DNA of 64,000 nucleotides from Cenococcum geophilum 1.58 (Eukaryota; Ascomycota; Dothideomycetes; Gloniales; Gloniaceae). The stretch covers positions 2,480,001 through 2,544,000 of the forward strand of contig KV748185.1 of NCBI GenBank assembly GCA_001692895.1. The letters are read 5' to 3'. Shown here piece after piece: positions 10,501 through 23,120 of this stretch. The notes under the pieces were generated by a model. That model ran no database searches and had not been told where the DNA came from. It worked only from the letters and a program-made list of their open reading frames with translations. The stretch's first letter is position 1; each line of letters starts with the position of its first letter. The translations under genes and the position numbers were made by a program.

Positions 10501-10900
10501 GGCATCCTTAATACTGCCTTATCCCGCCCTAATAGTAGGATATTAAAAGACATCTTAATTCGTCTTCCTTTAATGGTTATCTAAATAGGTCCTGTTTTAA
10601 GGTTAATAATCCCTCCCCTATAGGTTATTAGATTTCCTAAAATTATAACTAATAGGTAAGGTTGCTCCTTCTATCTATAAGGTAGCCCTATTCTCTTAAC
10701 TATTACTAGTAAGATATAGTTTTATATTACTTTACTATCTATTAACGCTTCAAACTACTGATCTTACTAATTAACTCTTAAATTTAGGTGTCGTCCTTAA
10801 ATTCCTTTAAGGGTCTGAGGCTCTACTACTAGCTCCCTTTGGTTCTGTAGGCCTCTACTTTTCCTAACTATTAGCTGCTTAATCCCACCATACTTGGCTC
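7520..10900 (-). pseudogene. Gypsy1 pol: protease, RT, RNase H, integrase, chromodomain
   Basis: On the minus strand the protease core is A-L-I-D-S near 10750, followed by M-P-W-L-Q-K-Y-N-P-K-I-D-W near 10480. The RT shows [11 protein letters not shown] and a catalytic box Y-L-N-N-I (expected Y-x-D-D) near 9780. RNase H and integrase follow between about 9350 and 7950. A chromodomain lies at about 7540-7640 (Y-K-V-K-x-I-G-Y-N-K-T-T). The chromodomain places the element among chromoviruses, which often target heterochromatin. Non-functional. Confidence 0.88.
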
Positions 10901-10999
10901 GTTCTTTAGCTAATACCTAGTTTACTTTTTATCTTCTATATACTATAGACATATATTTTCTAAGCATTCCCACCACTATTATCCGTCTAAGTATTCTTC

Positions 11000-13817
11000 T
11001 ATAAGAAATCTTCTTAGTTAAAGTATTAAATCCCCTTCCTCTTAGACTTCTGCTGGATGCTATCCGTGTATATATTTAGCATTTCTATACTATTATTTAT
11101 TTGTTATCTAGTATATCCTTATAGGGTATTTCTAATTCTTTTTCTTTGGATTTTTATATATCTTATATATATCGTCTATATATACAATCTATAATAGCGT
11201 ATAGTATACTAGGTGCTTTAGGTTAACTCTTAGCTTATCCTCATCCTTAAGTTTAAACCTTTATCGTACTAATCTAAATGTTATAACTTCGTTTGTAGGT
11301 ACTAAGATGCGTCTCTTACTTCTTTAGTCCTCTAATCGTTCCTCTAGATCCTTTAACGTTATAATTAAGGCTCCTTTAATATAATTTATAGCCTTTTCTA
11401 TAATTAGGTGGTCTTAAATAACTTTTTTTATCCAACCACATATAGAAATCTTCCCACTTGTTATTGTGTTGCTGTCTATACTACTTTTAGTATAGCTATT
11501 AAAGTATATACGGCTTATCCGTAAGGAAGTATCTTCTTATTACTATATTATAATAGCTTTTTATATATCGTTTTTTGAACCTAGTAAGAATTCCTAGATC
11601 CTCTTCATTTTTCAGTTTAGTAAGCCACTTGGCTCTTAATATGCCTGCTTTAGGCCTATTAGTAATTCTCCGTACTAGCGCTCTATCCCTTATACGTCCC
11701 AATATACTAGATCTCTTATCTAGTTTCTGTTCTTACTATGCGATAATTCTTTATCTAAATTCTTCCATAGTTTCTTTTAGTTTGCGTCTTATGCTAGGAT
11801 CCTTAAAGTTTTCTTACTTCTTAATCTTGGTATTAACTTTTCGATCTTTAGGCCGAACACTACGTTCTCTTAGTAGGTCTTCTAGGTCTATATACCTACC
11901 TCCTAGTCTAACTACTCTTTATACTGCAGATTCTCTAATCTATAAAGAAGCCTCTTGCCTCTTACTTACGGGTGTCCTTATTCGTGCCCCGAATTCTTAA
12001 CCCCTTAAATTCTTTAATCCTGAGCTTGCTTCTATCTTAAGCTTAGCTCTAGCCTTAGTTTAACTAGGCTTACTTAGTGTTCTTATCTCGTCTTAAGAGT
12101 CTTAAATCTCACTTATCTTATCTTAAGAGTCTTATGCCTTTAGGAAACTTCGTCCTAAGCTCATTCGTATATTACTAAACTAAGCTATTGCTCTGCTCTA
12201 TCGGTTATCGTCCGTTATAGGTCCTTAAGCTTGCCTTATCTTATCTTAAGAATCTTAGTCGTCTCTTATCTCTTCTTAAAAATCTTAAGCTTTTGGCCTT
12301 TTGCCTTTATCGAGTGCCGAAGTAGTTTGCTGCCCTACTTCTCTTATATCTTGCAAAGCGATAGATATCGTATCTAGCGGGGTCTTAATCCCTACTAATA
12401 TTCCTTATTCTATAGTGGAATCATCCTCTACCTCTAGTGTAATATCTCTAATGGCTATATATTCCTAGTAAACCGCCTATATTACCTTATCGTTACGGAG
12501 TATTTCGCCTATACTAAATTTATCGTCCTTAATGTCCGGTCTGCGAACTGGTTCGTTAGTTCCTTAATATTTTAATAAACTTAGCTCCTATGGCCAATAG
12601 CTTACGCCATACTTAGCGTCCTTATAAATTCGGTATACGTTATTATAACAGAACGCAAAACTTTAGATTAAATATTCTTTTATTCCTCGTAGCATATTAT
12701 CGTCCCTCTATACGTATATATCGTCTGCTAGTCTCGTCCCTTTTACTATATAGTAACTCTGCCTACTTCTACAGTCTTTAATATAATAACCTTATTTTCC
12801 GCAATTTATATAAGCTCCCTCTTTAAACTATTTTTCTTGCTATAGAGTCCGCCCAAACGTCTTCTGCTACTAGGATCCCTAGTTTAGCCTCTGCTTCTTA
12901 GACCTTTAATTACTTAATCCTTATCCTCTAGGTTTTTATAGTCGTCTACTCTATCTCTTATAGGCTTCTTTGGTACCACTTAGGTCCATTAGCTCTACGC
13001 CATACCACGGTTTTTAACTTAGCTTTGGTTATTACGCACTCTGCGCCTTATACGACTATAGAACTCTATCTTAGCCCTTTTTAGCCTATTCCCTTTAGTA
13101 GATCTAATTATTAATCTTAATTACTTAATCTATTAGTTCCCTTAAGGTGTCCGTATCTTCTATTAGAATAATTACGTCCTAGACTTTAGCCTTAAGTCCT
13201 TACTTATACTATGCTATAAGCGCCCTATTATTCCACTTTACTTATATTGCTAACGTCTGGAACTATATTATGTACTCTATTGCTAAGGTTCATTACGTAA
13301 TATCTTAGAGTTTTCTTTCCGCCGTGGTTACTGCCTCTAGGTCTCTAAATATTTACGTAAGTTGCTCTATAAACTCTTCCCAGCTTAAGAATATAAATTA
13401 TACCTCCTAATTAGTAGTCGTTATTCTATTTGCCTGTATTTCTATAAGGTAAGGCTTAAACTACTTAAGTGCTCTTCCTAACAGGAATAGTCCTGCGTAG
13501 GCTATTTAATCTATAGGTGTTGCCAGCTTTGCTCCCTCTTGCGCAATCTTAAAATGCATTTATATAAGGAATCCTTTAAGCTTCGATCTCTCTCCTAAGT
13601 ATCTTTTAATTAATAGTAACTTAACCTTTACTACTCTAATCCCGTTAATCCTATTTTCCAACGTTATATTATTTTCTATTAGCTGGTTAACTATCTCTTA
13701 TAGTTATCCGACCGTTATAGGTTGCTATAAGTCAGTATCTGCTATACTGGTGTCGTTACTTAACCTTAAAGTAGTTGCCGCCGTTAATGGCGTTATAGTG
13801 GCTGCTTTTAGTGGCAT
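11000..13817 (-). pseudogene. Gypsy1 gag and linker region
   Basis: Gag begins at an ATG at 13815-13817 (M-P-L-K-A-A-T-I-T-P-L). A capsid-like region follows, with F-L-S-Q-E-E-F-I-E-Q-L near 13390. The nucleocapsid CCHC knuckle lies near 12770-12830 (I-N-C-G-K-x-G-Y-Y-I-K-D-C-R). Downstream, 12060-12290 holds several copies of a short Asp-Ser-Gln-Asp-Glu-like repeat (TCTTAAGA-based in DNA). Stops stand at Gln/Trp positions. Confidence 0.8.
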
Positions 13818-13862
13818 ATTGTTTAACTCTTTATACTTAATACCGTAACTAGGTAGTAATTG

Positions 13863-14286
13863 TATAACGGAACCTTATAGCAAGAACTACAATAGGCTTG
13901 TTAATGGGCTAGGTGTATAGGTAATGTAAGTTAAAGTTAACAATGTAATAATAACTAGTGGAGTAGTTGCCTAATAGATTAACTCTAATTGTATTCCGAG
14001 AATTACTATAAGAAAGGAACTATCTAGGTAGGGACTAAGGGTCCTTAAATACATAATCGTACTCCTATAAAATCCTTCTTGTACGTAATATACGTATGCT
14101 CTATCTACTTTATTACGGATCCTATAGATCCTACAAATTATATAGATTACCCCACGTGACCTTAGTTACTATTCTTCGTCACATAGCTCTATCGGCTCCA
14201 TCCTAGACCGTGCTTGTATTAACCAACTAGCTTCTTCCGTCTCTTCTCCAAGTAGTTATAACATCGTACTTAAAGCGTCCGTAATA
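13863..14286 (-). repeat. Gypsy1 5' LTR
   Basis: 424 bp, the upstream LTR of this minus-strand element. Its ends have the same TG..CA-derived form (TATAACGG ... CGTCCGTAATA). On its outer side lies CCTGC, the target duplication within LINE1 ORF2. Confidence 0.9.
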
Positions 14287-17000
14287 CCTGCGCTCCAATT
14301 CTTTATACTTTATTTATTACGGCTATAGCGGAACCCCTATAGACGTGCATCTAGATATTTAAGGTATAGTCTACTACCGGCGCTACCGTTGCCCTAAATA
14401 GCTGTCTTATAGTTAAAGGGGATACCACCTGAAGTCTCTTTAGTGCTATAGCTGCGATAAGGCCCTTAGTAGCTGCTTTTGCGATATATTACTTATACTA
14501 AAGCTCCACATCTATAACTACCCCTAAAATCTTAGCTATATACCCTAGTATAACTGTTTTTCCCTTAATTATAAACGGGGTAGTATTAATCCGCTCTACG
14601 TTTCTTATAAAGTATACTAATATAGTCTTTTCTCCTTTAAACGTTACGCCGCTTCGTTTCTCCCAGTTTATTACTCTATTAATAATAGCCTAAATACCTT
14701 TATAGTTTATAGCTACTAATAGTCCTATAACCTATACATTATAGTTATTTATAAACGCTATTAAGCCTCTATTTGTATTAAGCTAGTACTAGACTAGGTT
14801 AGCATTAAAAAAGAGGAATAGTATTAGTAGGAGCGGCAATCCTTACGGTAGTCCTACTTATAATAACTATTACTAGTTAGAGGTATAGCCGTTAACTAAG
14901 ATAGTCGCCGTATAATTAGAGCAGAAAGTATTAATCTACTGCACTAGTACTAGCGGTATACCTTTTACTATAAGCCTCTATAATAGCTTCTCTTTATATA
15001 CTCTATTATATACCCCTTTTACGTTAAAGCTAATAAGGCTAAGCACCTTCCTAGACCTCTATACGTTATAGATATATTCTTATAGTAGCAGCAGCGCCTA
15101 TTTAGTGGAGCGCTTTTTCTTTACCCTAAAGTAATTTATAGGCAGTAGTCTAAAGGTTTCCACTATATGCGATATTCTCTCGGCGACTATAGACTTCATA
15201 TAACCAACTACCGGACCTTGCATATCACCCTGTTTCACCTGCGTCAGCACTACCCTCGCATGTCTCGGATATGGTTTAAATGACTTATATGTCTCGGAGT
15301 TAGGGGTCTACTTTCGTGTATATATACCACTTGATTTCCATAGATTTACAATCAAGTTGCTCGTTCAATTCCACACACTGCAAAGCTTACACTTCAGTAT
15401 CTTACCTAACGTAGAAAGTAGAGAGATAGGCCTCTATGCCCTTGCCTTTATATAGTCTCCTTTATTTAGCTTTTTAAGCGGTATAATTTTAGCATTTCTC
15501 TATTAGCTAGGAAGGTTACCCTTATTTAGTAAGGTCTAAAAGAGGAGTAGGACCCTATCTTTTATTACTAGCTATATCTGCCTCTATACTATTACTAGTA
15601 GGCCGTTATCCCCTAGCGCTTTCTATAGCTTTACTGCAAACATCTTCTATTCCACCTCTTCCATTATAAGACGCGGCATTAGTATTGGCGTTTATTAAGG
15701 CCGTAGGCCCTTATCCTCTATTCCTGCTAGCAGCGGGGGAAAGAATATAGTTAACAGCTCCGCTACTTACTCATCTTTTCCTTCTATAGTAGATCTATTT
15801 ATCCTTACTAACGGTGGTATCTTATTAAACGCTAAGTTGCCGCTTAGGTTAAGGTATTTTACTACTTACTAAATATTTGCGTTATTAGCCAAAAAGTCAT
15901 TCCAGTGTGTCCTTTTCTATTTCTGTATTATATTATAGTATTCCTTTAAGGCCTCCTTTGCTTATTATATTAGTTCTAGTAATATCTAGCCCGTTTAGTA
16001 TTAGTTCTTTACCCAGTTCCTCTAGTAAGTATATACCCAGCGGAGCTTTATAAGGTCTATTATCTACTACCTTTTTATATATAGTAACGGTTTAGCTTTC
16101 GGAGTTAATATATAGACTACCTTTAGCACTATATCTATAAGCCGGTCTATTTACTACTATACTCTACCGCCTACTAAGATTATATAGAGGGCAGTAGTAA
16201 TCCTATTCCTAATTTTATTCCATAGTACGTTTTTAAAGAGTATTCTCTATTCTATAGCGCGTTTAGGGACCGCAATATTAAATATTATCTTAATTACCCT
16301 ATAATTAGATCCATGTTCTATCCTATATACTATATATTTTACTATTATAGATACTAGCTCATCTAATACTAGAATTAGGTTAATCGTTATCTTATAGTTA
16401 CTATTTTGCTATATTTTTATACCCCTAGGCAGCAGGCTATGTAGGGAGTAATCTCCTATAAGGTCAATAATCGGGTTAGCTTCTCCCTATCTCGCTAGTA
16501 AGACGTTATTTCCTCCCTATAGCTAGTCGTGCCGATTAAAGTCTCCTATAAGTATTATATCGGTTTATATCCCTATCTTATTCTATATTTTCTAGATTAG
16601 TTAGTATAGTTTACTAATTATATCCTATAGTGCCTCTATATTCTTTCCCTTAATGTATACTCACACTACCAGTACTAATTAGTTAGGAAGGCGCAGCACC
16701 GCCATAGTAAGGTCTGCCGATTATACTGGCACCTATTTGGCCTTAATATCTTTTTAAATCTATAACATACTCTATACCGCCCACCTCTCTTTATATTAAA
16801 CTTTGGGTATTACCTTAGTCTAATTTAAGTATCCTATAGGGACTGTCACAACTATATTATTTATTTTTTATATATACGGCTCTAATATTGCTAACACTCC
16901 AAAGTCTTTTAGTTATTTATCGTTTATTAGGCTCTACTATACTATACTCTATTTTTGGATATTTAGTTAAAGTACCTAAAGTGTCTTATATATAGCGGGT
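14287..17000 (-). pseudogene. LINE1 ORF2, 5' part: endonuclease and reverse transcriptase
   Basis: Minus-strand translation shows an apurinic-type endonuclease block (L-I-G-D-F-N-R-H-D-x-L-W-G-G near 16500) and LINE reverse-transcriptase blocks: S-L-L-S-T-L-G-K near 15410, M-K-S-I-V-A-E-R-I near 15190, and V-G-L-P-Q-G-L-P-L-L-L-I-L near 14850, where S-P of the usual G-S-P has become L-P. The frame then reaches Q-R-I-G-A-Q at the Gypsy1 border. A 193-bp solo LTR interrupts it at 15199-15391. Stops replace Gln and Trp codons. Confidence 0.8.
15199..15391. mobile_element. 193-bp solo LTR inserted in LINE1
   Basis: The insert begins TATAACCAAC (from TGTAACC) and ends GCTTACA, giving TGTAA/TTACA ends, and is flanked by CTTCA on both sides (15194-15198 and 15392-15396). 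Removing it and one CTTCA restores the LINE frame as G-K-I-L-K-S-I-V-A-E. It has a TATATATA stretch near 15318 and very few RIP-type changes compared with the LINE around it. Size and ends suit a Copia-type LTR left by LTR-LTR recombination; the family is unknown. Confidence 0.75.
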
Positions 17001-17049
17001 AGGATAAAGCACTTGGCAATTTTTACTAAATAATTTATATGGTCCTCCG

Positions 17050-18370
17050 CATGGTATATATTTTAGGATCTATCCTTAGCAGTTATTATAATAATGTCCT
17101 TCTTAAGCGCATCTAGCATATACTTACGGTCTTATATATATAAATGCTTTATATCCTAGTATCTAACACTAGTAGTATTATATTAGGCCGCTTTTAGGTT
17201 TATAGGTTCTAATATAGGCTGATTCCCCTATAATATAAAAGTATTAGTCCTATAGCAACCGTGCTGCCTTACTATTTTTAGTAATATATACCACTATTAA
17301 ACTATATACCTTTCCTATATCTTTTCTACTAAGCTACCCTATCTAGGCTATATATACATTATTCTCTTTTTTTAGCACCTTTATTACTTTATCTTAAATC
17401 TTTCCTTCTTAGTTAAGAACTGCTATTTAATTAGCGTTATTAATTTTTACTAGGTAAAGCTAGTCTCGTAGTACCTAAAAACTAGGTACTAAGGTCTTCT
17501 AGGCCGCTTCTTTTATACGTTAGAGCTTGGTATTATTTCTATAAGTTATCCTAATATATATAGGGTTCCTAGGGTCTTTAATTACTACTATATAGCGCCA
17601 GCTCTTGTGGCCTTCCATTATATATATACTACTTTTAATTGCTTACCTAATTACCCCCAGTTATACTTTATTCTTATTTTCCTCTTTAACTCTAAATATA
17701 TTAACTATACAGTATAGCGTATTAGTAATAGTTAATGGCATAGTATTCCTTAATGGGAAGGACATTAGGTTATTTAGTTAACTACTTGGCGGTATATAGG
17801 CAATATCTATATATAACGGAGCCGCGCTTAGTAGTGCTTAAATGTTTAACAATTAGGTTTAAATTACCTCCATTTTCTCTATAACCTCTACTCTAAGCGC
17901 GTTAATCTACTCTATAAATATTTTAGTAATAACTTTAATTTAGTTTGCTTATGCCTCTTTCTACTACTTTAATACCCCTAGTAGTAATATAACCAGGTTA
18001 GTTAGCACCTTAATCTATATATTTAATGTTATATTTATCCTTTTAGTTATTAATTAGTTTACCGTAGTGGCTATTATTACTAGCTGCTTTACTCTCTTTT
18101 TAGCCATTATACGGTTTCTTATTAACCCTATTTAATCCTTAGGGCGTAGTTTTTTCCCTATGCGCTTTAATCGTGGTATACTAGGGGCCACTGCTGCCAC
18201 ATAAACCGTATCTTCTATATTACTCTCATAACTATCGTTTTTAAGGGCCTTAGTTGTCTTGGCGCGTTCCTAACGCGATTAACGCGTTAAGCCTCCTTCC
18301 ACCTCTACCGTTTCCATCTTCCCTTTCTTAACTTGGGTACTGCGTGCTAGGGGGTGTTATTTAAAGATAA
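17050..18370 (-). pseudogene. LINE1 ORF1: gag-like protein with zinc knuckles
   Basis: The minus-strand frame starts after a GC-richer 5' segment (18240-18360). It contains M-E-G-H-K-S-W-R-Y-I-V-V near 17620 and then a block of cysteine-knuckle remnants near 17110-17200, where several Cys codons (TGC/TGT) have become Tyr (TAC/TAT) by TpG>TpA change. Such an ORF1 precedes ORF2 in Tad1-clade LINEs and binds the element RNA. The exact start was not determined. Confidence 0.65.
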
Positions 18371-19290
18371 AGGGGAGGACACTTCTATCTGAATTGTAAA
18401 TGTATCTAGAGCGTGGCTAGTGGTTATTAGAACTGGTTACGTAATACATAATCACATGTTATCTTATAAATCCTTATCTCATAAATCACTTTTATAAGAC
18501 AGTTAGTACGTGCACGAGCATACTGCTCCTTATTAACCCAACGAATTCTCCCCCAAGGGTGAGAGCTTACGAAGGCGCGAGGCATTGAAAATGGTCCATT
18601 TTTAAGCGAAATTAAAAGCGGGGTCATCGAGAGTACCCCTCCCCCCATAGAAATTTGTATTACAACTAAAGTACACTTAATATAACCTAATCCTTTTACA
18701 TTAACCATAAAATTTATTCCCTCCTTCGCAATTAATTACAAGAGTATTAATTGCAGCCATTCTAGCAACTATAGCACGTATCTTTTCTTATGGTATTAAC
18801 TCCCATTAACCCCTCTATACTCTATCTATCCACTTTATATTTAATGGCGCCCCTTAGTCCTTTATAATCGCTATTCTTATTAGCATTTAAGTTAATTCTA
18901 TAGTGTTTATATTAGGGAATTGCGTATATACTTACGCATTGGTATTCTTTCCTTTTTAAGCCGCTATCTTGTCCATTTCAAGGTATATAAAGGAGCGTTA
19001 TCTTACTAAAAGGAGAAGGGAATAATATCGCACTTAAACTCGTTAGGTTCGTGTATCTATAAATAAATCTTTTTCTAAAAGGGAATTAAGAGCGGGTTAA
19101 TTACTTTATAAATATATTAAATATTATTAATACCTCTTTAAGAGGGGCCTTTTTTAAACCAATTATTTTTCTAACTGATTTCCTATAAAGCTCTTTTTAT
19201 TAGCCACCTCTATCCCTTTATATTTCACTTTTCTTTCTTCTTTTATTTTTATAAGTTGAAAGTAACTTAATATTCTGCCTTAATTTCGCC
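18371..19290. other. Unassigned sequence between LINE1 and Gypsy2
   Basis: No gene or element was recognised. 18400-18720 is moderately rich in GC and contains an open 93-codon minus-strand frame without recognisable features. 18720-19290 is AT-rich and probably relic transposon sequence. The start of Gypsy2 homology is near 19291. Confidence 0.4.
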
Positions 19291-19296
19291 GTTAAT

Positions 19297-22270
19297 CTAA
19301 GGATTAATTAGATTATAAGTTAGGTTAATATTTAAGATACTTAATAACGTAAAAGGCGTATAGTAACTAAGTTAGTAGAGTACTAAGTTAGAGCGATATA
19401 TAAGGAAACCGAGAAGGGGTTATCCTATATACTAAAGAGATACTATAAGTATAGCAAAAAGTTATAGAGCCTAAAAAGTAAAAAGTTATTAAAGTACGTA
19501 GTATAGGACTATAAGATAGAATTAGAACTAGGAATAAGCCTAAAGTTCTTTTTAATCTATAAACTAACTAAAGAAGAGTTATAAGCACTTAAAGAGTTTA
19601 TCTAGGAAAACCTATAAAAGGGATATATTAGACTATCGCAGTTATTAGCGGGATATCTAGTACTATTTATACTAAAGAAGAATGGAAAACTTAGGCTATA
19701 TATTAACTACAGACAGTTAAATAGCATCACTAGGAAGGATAGATATCCTTTACCCTTAATTAGCGAAATTTAGAATTAGATAGGTAATGCGTAAGTTTTT
19801 ATAAAGATAGATCTAAGATAGGCATACCATTAGAGTAAAATTAAGGAGGGCGATGAATAGAAGGCAGCCTTTAGGTTAAAAGAAGAACTATATAAGCTAT
19901 TAGTTATATAATCCGGACTTATAAACGCACTAGCAACGTTCTAGAAGCGAATTAATAGTATATTAAAAGAATACCTTAATAAGTTTATTATAGCATACCT
20001 TAACGGCATTATTATATACTTAATAACTAAGGAAGAGCATAGGGAATATATTGAATAGGTCTTAAGAAGACTATAAGAAGAATAAATACTAGTAGCAATT
20101 AAGAAATATAAGTTCTTTACTAGGAAGACCAATTTCGTTAGATTTATTATTAAACTAGGCTATATTAGTATGGACCTAACGAAGGTAGAAGCTATAGTAA
20201 GTTAGTAAGAACTAGAAAATATAACGTAGTTAAGGCTATTTTTAGGATTTTATAACTACTATAGAAGGTTTATAGTATAGTGGTTAAAGAATATAGAACC
20301 TTTTACTAGACTTACTAAAAAAGAGGAACCGTAGGTATAGGGGAATAAGTAAAAGAAGTTATTTATAAAACTTAAGAAGTTATTTACCTAGGAGCCAGTC
20401 CTTAAAATTTACTAATTAGGATTAGAAATAGTTACAGAAATATATTAGACTTCGTACTAGAAGTATATTTACTATAAAAGTATAAGAACGTATAGCATCC
20501 AGTAGTATACTATAGTCAGAAAATACTACTATTAGAGTTAAACTACAACATCTATAATAAGGAGTTATTAGGTATAGTTATAGTACTTTAGAAATAAAGA
20601 GCATTTTTATAAGGTATAAATAAACTATTTATAGTTAAAACGGATTATAAGAACCTAATAGGGTTCCTAATAATAAAAGAACTTAATTAAAGATAAATTA
20701 GATAGGCAAAGATACTTATAGAATATTATTCTAAAATTTAGTATACTAAAGGCACTAAGAATATAAGAGTAGATATATTAAGCAAAAAGGCTAAACTATA
20801 GAATAACGAGAAACAATTGGGAGTAATACTATATAGGGATAGTAACGGATTAATTAGATATAATTACCCTAAGATTATAGCAACTTAAGAGTATAAGTTA
20901 CCGGAGAGTAATTAGATAAGAATAATTTAAGAGGTATAATCTAAGGACCTAGAAATAGACTAGTATAAGTAGAGAATAAATATATATATCCTAAGGGGAA
21001 TAGTAAAAGAGGTTATTAAAGAATTCTATAGGGGAATAATATAAGGACATAACGAAGTAATAGGCTTAGTGTTAAGACTTTAAGAGGAATATATTATTTA
21101 TAAAATCTAGCGCTTAGTAAGAAAAGTTATAAAGGAATATCTAAATTACTAAAGAAATAAGCTAATAAGGCATAAGCCGTATAGAAAGCTACAGCCTATT
21201 AAAATACTAGAAAGACTATAGGAAGTTATATTATAAAACTTTATAATAAAGTTGCTAAAATTAAAAGACCCTATTACTAGATAGGAATATAATATAATTC
21301 TTATAATAGTAGATAAGTTAACTAAATTTGGGTACTTTATAGCATATACAGAAGAAATCTCAGCGGAGGATATCGCTAAAATCTATATTAAGGAAGTATT
21401 TATAAGATATAGAGCATTAAGTAAAATTATATTGGATAAAGATCTAAGATTCGTAGCAGTATTTTTAGAGGTATTCTTAGCGGAATAAGGAGTTAGAGGA
21501 GTAACTTCTACCGTATATTATCTACAAACAGATAAATAGATAGAAAGATTAAATTAGACACTAGAGTAGTACCTAAGATATTACATTAATTACGCATAGA
21601 ATAATTAGGTATTGCTATTACCAACTATATAGTTTATATATAATGCGACACTACAGAAAGGTATAGAGATGTTACTATTTTAGGTAAATTACGGATATAA
21701 GCCTAGAATATCGTTGTTACCGTAATAAGTAAAAAAAATAAGTGGCATAGTAAAAGAAAGAATAAAAACTCTAATAAATCTTTATAAAGACCTCTATTTT
21801 ATAATAAAACTAATATAAAAAAAGATAAAAAGTACTATAACGCTAAAAGATCTAAGGACTAGATCTTAAGGAGGGGGATAAAGTATAGTTATTATACAAA
21901 AATTTTATAAGTTAACGACTAAGTAAGAAATTAAACCACGTTAGACTAGGATCATTTAAAATTATAGCTAAGATTTTAAAAGTTACGTATAGACTTAACT
22001 TACTAGTAAAGATAAAAATCTACCCTATATAGCATATCGCAATACTAGAGCTAGTATATGGGAATATAAAGCTATTAGCCTATAAAGTAGATATATATAA
22101 GGGATAAAAGGAAGATAAATAGCAAGTTTTAAAGATAATTAGCTATAAGGACATTAATAACAAAATATAGTATAAAGTTAAATGGATAGGCTATAATAAG
22201 ACTACTTAGGAGCTACTATAGAACTTAAAAAACTCTATAGGAAAGGTATAGAAGTATTAAAAGAGAATAG
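19297..22270 (+). pseudogene. Gypsy2 pol: RT, RNase H, integrase, chromodomain
   Basis: The plus-strand frame shows I-E-L-E-L-G-I-S-L-K-F-F near 19515, the RT block [11 protein letters not shown] near 19695, the catalytic box reduced to Y-L-N-G-I near 19990, an RNase H and integrase region from about 20400 to 21750, and a chromodomain near 22110-22250 (I-Q-Y-K-V-K-W-I-G-Y-N-K-T-T), where the Trp codons TGG are unmutated. Many TAA/TAG stops at Gln/Trp sites. The gag and most of the protease are missing. Confidence 0.85.
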
Positions 22271-22299
22271 GTTAGGTAATATTAAGAAGGAGCTAAAGG

Positions 22300-22700
22300 C
22301 AAAGGGATTAGTTAAAGGCGATAGATAAGCCGGGACATTTAAGAGATCTACTACTAGTATATAAGCTTTTTCTGCCTCTTCTTAATCGGAATCCTTTTTA
22401 GCCTCCTTAGCCTTAAGTTTAGAGAAACCTTACTCTATAAGACGTGGCTCTTTTAAGCGTACCTTTTTACGAACCTTTATAAGGTAACTTAGCCAAGCGT
22501 AGGTATTTAGTTAAGCTTTTAGAGCCTAAGACGCCTTATTAAAACGACGCTAGACTTTAGTAAGGGCTATAACCAGCTTACTCTTTAGTCTTTTAGCTAC
22601 TATTAATATATAAGACCCTAAAACAGATTAGATAAGAAACTAGACAATTATAAAGAATTATAAAATGTATATATTTAACATTAAAGATAGATTAAATATT
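22300..22700 (-). pseudogene. Opposite-strand accessory ORF of Gypsy2
   Basis: On the minus strand, between chromodomain and 3' LTR, a frame reads L-I-K-V-R-K-K-V-R-L-K-E then L-I-E-Q-G-F-S-K-L-K-A-K-E-A. It aligns by eye with the coil part of the opposite-strand ORFs of Gypsy1 (7250-7400) and Gypsy3 (31140-31260). Because Gypsy2 is clearly diverged, the shared protein pattern suggests the ORF was once kept by selection. Confidence 0.55.
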
Positions 22701-23120
22701 ACAAAACAACCGCATATTTGCTTACGTATATTTAGTATAAAAGGAAGGTTAGTAACTAAACAGAGCCGCGATCGTAATATATACTAACTTCTTTTCCGCA
22801 CAATAAGAATAATATAGTATAACTTTACTAAGAAAAAGAATAAATGTCACTAGTTAGTTATAGTAATTAGACGCAGAAGATTTAATAGGAGGCATTAGGA
22901 ATAATAAAGGTCATTAAATTAAAGATGGGAATGCTGTATCTCTAATAGACGACTTAGAGATAAGAGATATCTTTAAGGGCGAAGATAAAGAGGAGGGGGG
23001 TAGTATTACGGACCTTATATTAGCAGTAGTATAACTACTAAGAAGAGATATAAATGGGTTGGTTAAGATAGTACAGAAGGCGCTAGAACTAATTAAGCTA
23101 TAGGATAAGGGGTAACTAAG

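Larger units (their letters stand above)
6313..14286 (-). mobile_element. Gypsy1: full-length chromovirus (Ty3/gypsy)
   Basis: A 7974-bp element with two 424-bp LTRs, flanked by CCTAC (6308-6312) and CCTGC (14287-14291), a 5-bp target duplication differing by one RIP-type change. On the minus strand the order is gag with CCHC knuckle, protease, reverse transcriptase, RNase H, integrase and chromodomain, then a region with an opposite-strand ORF, then the 3' LTR. It lies inside LINE1. All reading frames are broken by RIP-type stops, and the reverse-transcriptase catalytic pair has become Asn-Asn. Confidence 0.92.
4770..18370 (-). mobile_element. LINE1: Tad1-like non-LTR retrotransposon, split by Gypsy1 and a solo LTR
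   Basis: Reading the minus strand from about 18370 down to about 4770 gives ORF1 with zinc knuckles, an endonuclease/reverse transcriptase/RNase H ORF2, and a short 3' region. The element is interrupted by Gypsy1 (6313-14286), whose target duplication falls inside ORF2, and by a 193-bp solo LTR. Without the inserts it is roughly 5.4 kb. ORF2 ends near 5040, leaving about 270 bp of 3' UTR that stops about 10 bp from the upstream ATG of the HET gene. No poly(A)-like tail or clear target duplication was found at its ends. It is heavily RIP-mutated. Confidence 0.8.

Noticed and set aside
11499..12000. Open frames of 67 and 141 codons inside Gypsy1
   Set aside because: They fall in the gag-pol linker of the element; no independent protein features.
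18427..18708. Open 93-codon minus-strand frame
   Set aside because: No recognisable family, signal or coding bias; in an unassigned relic region.
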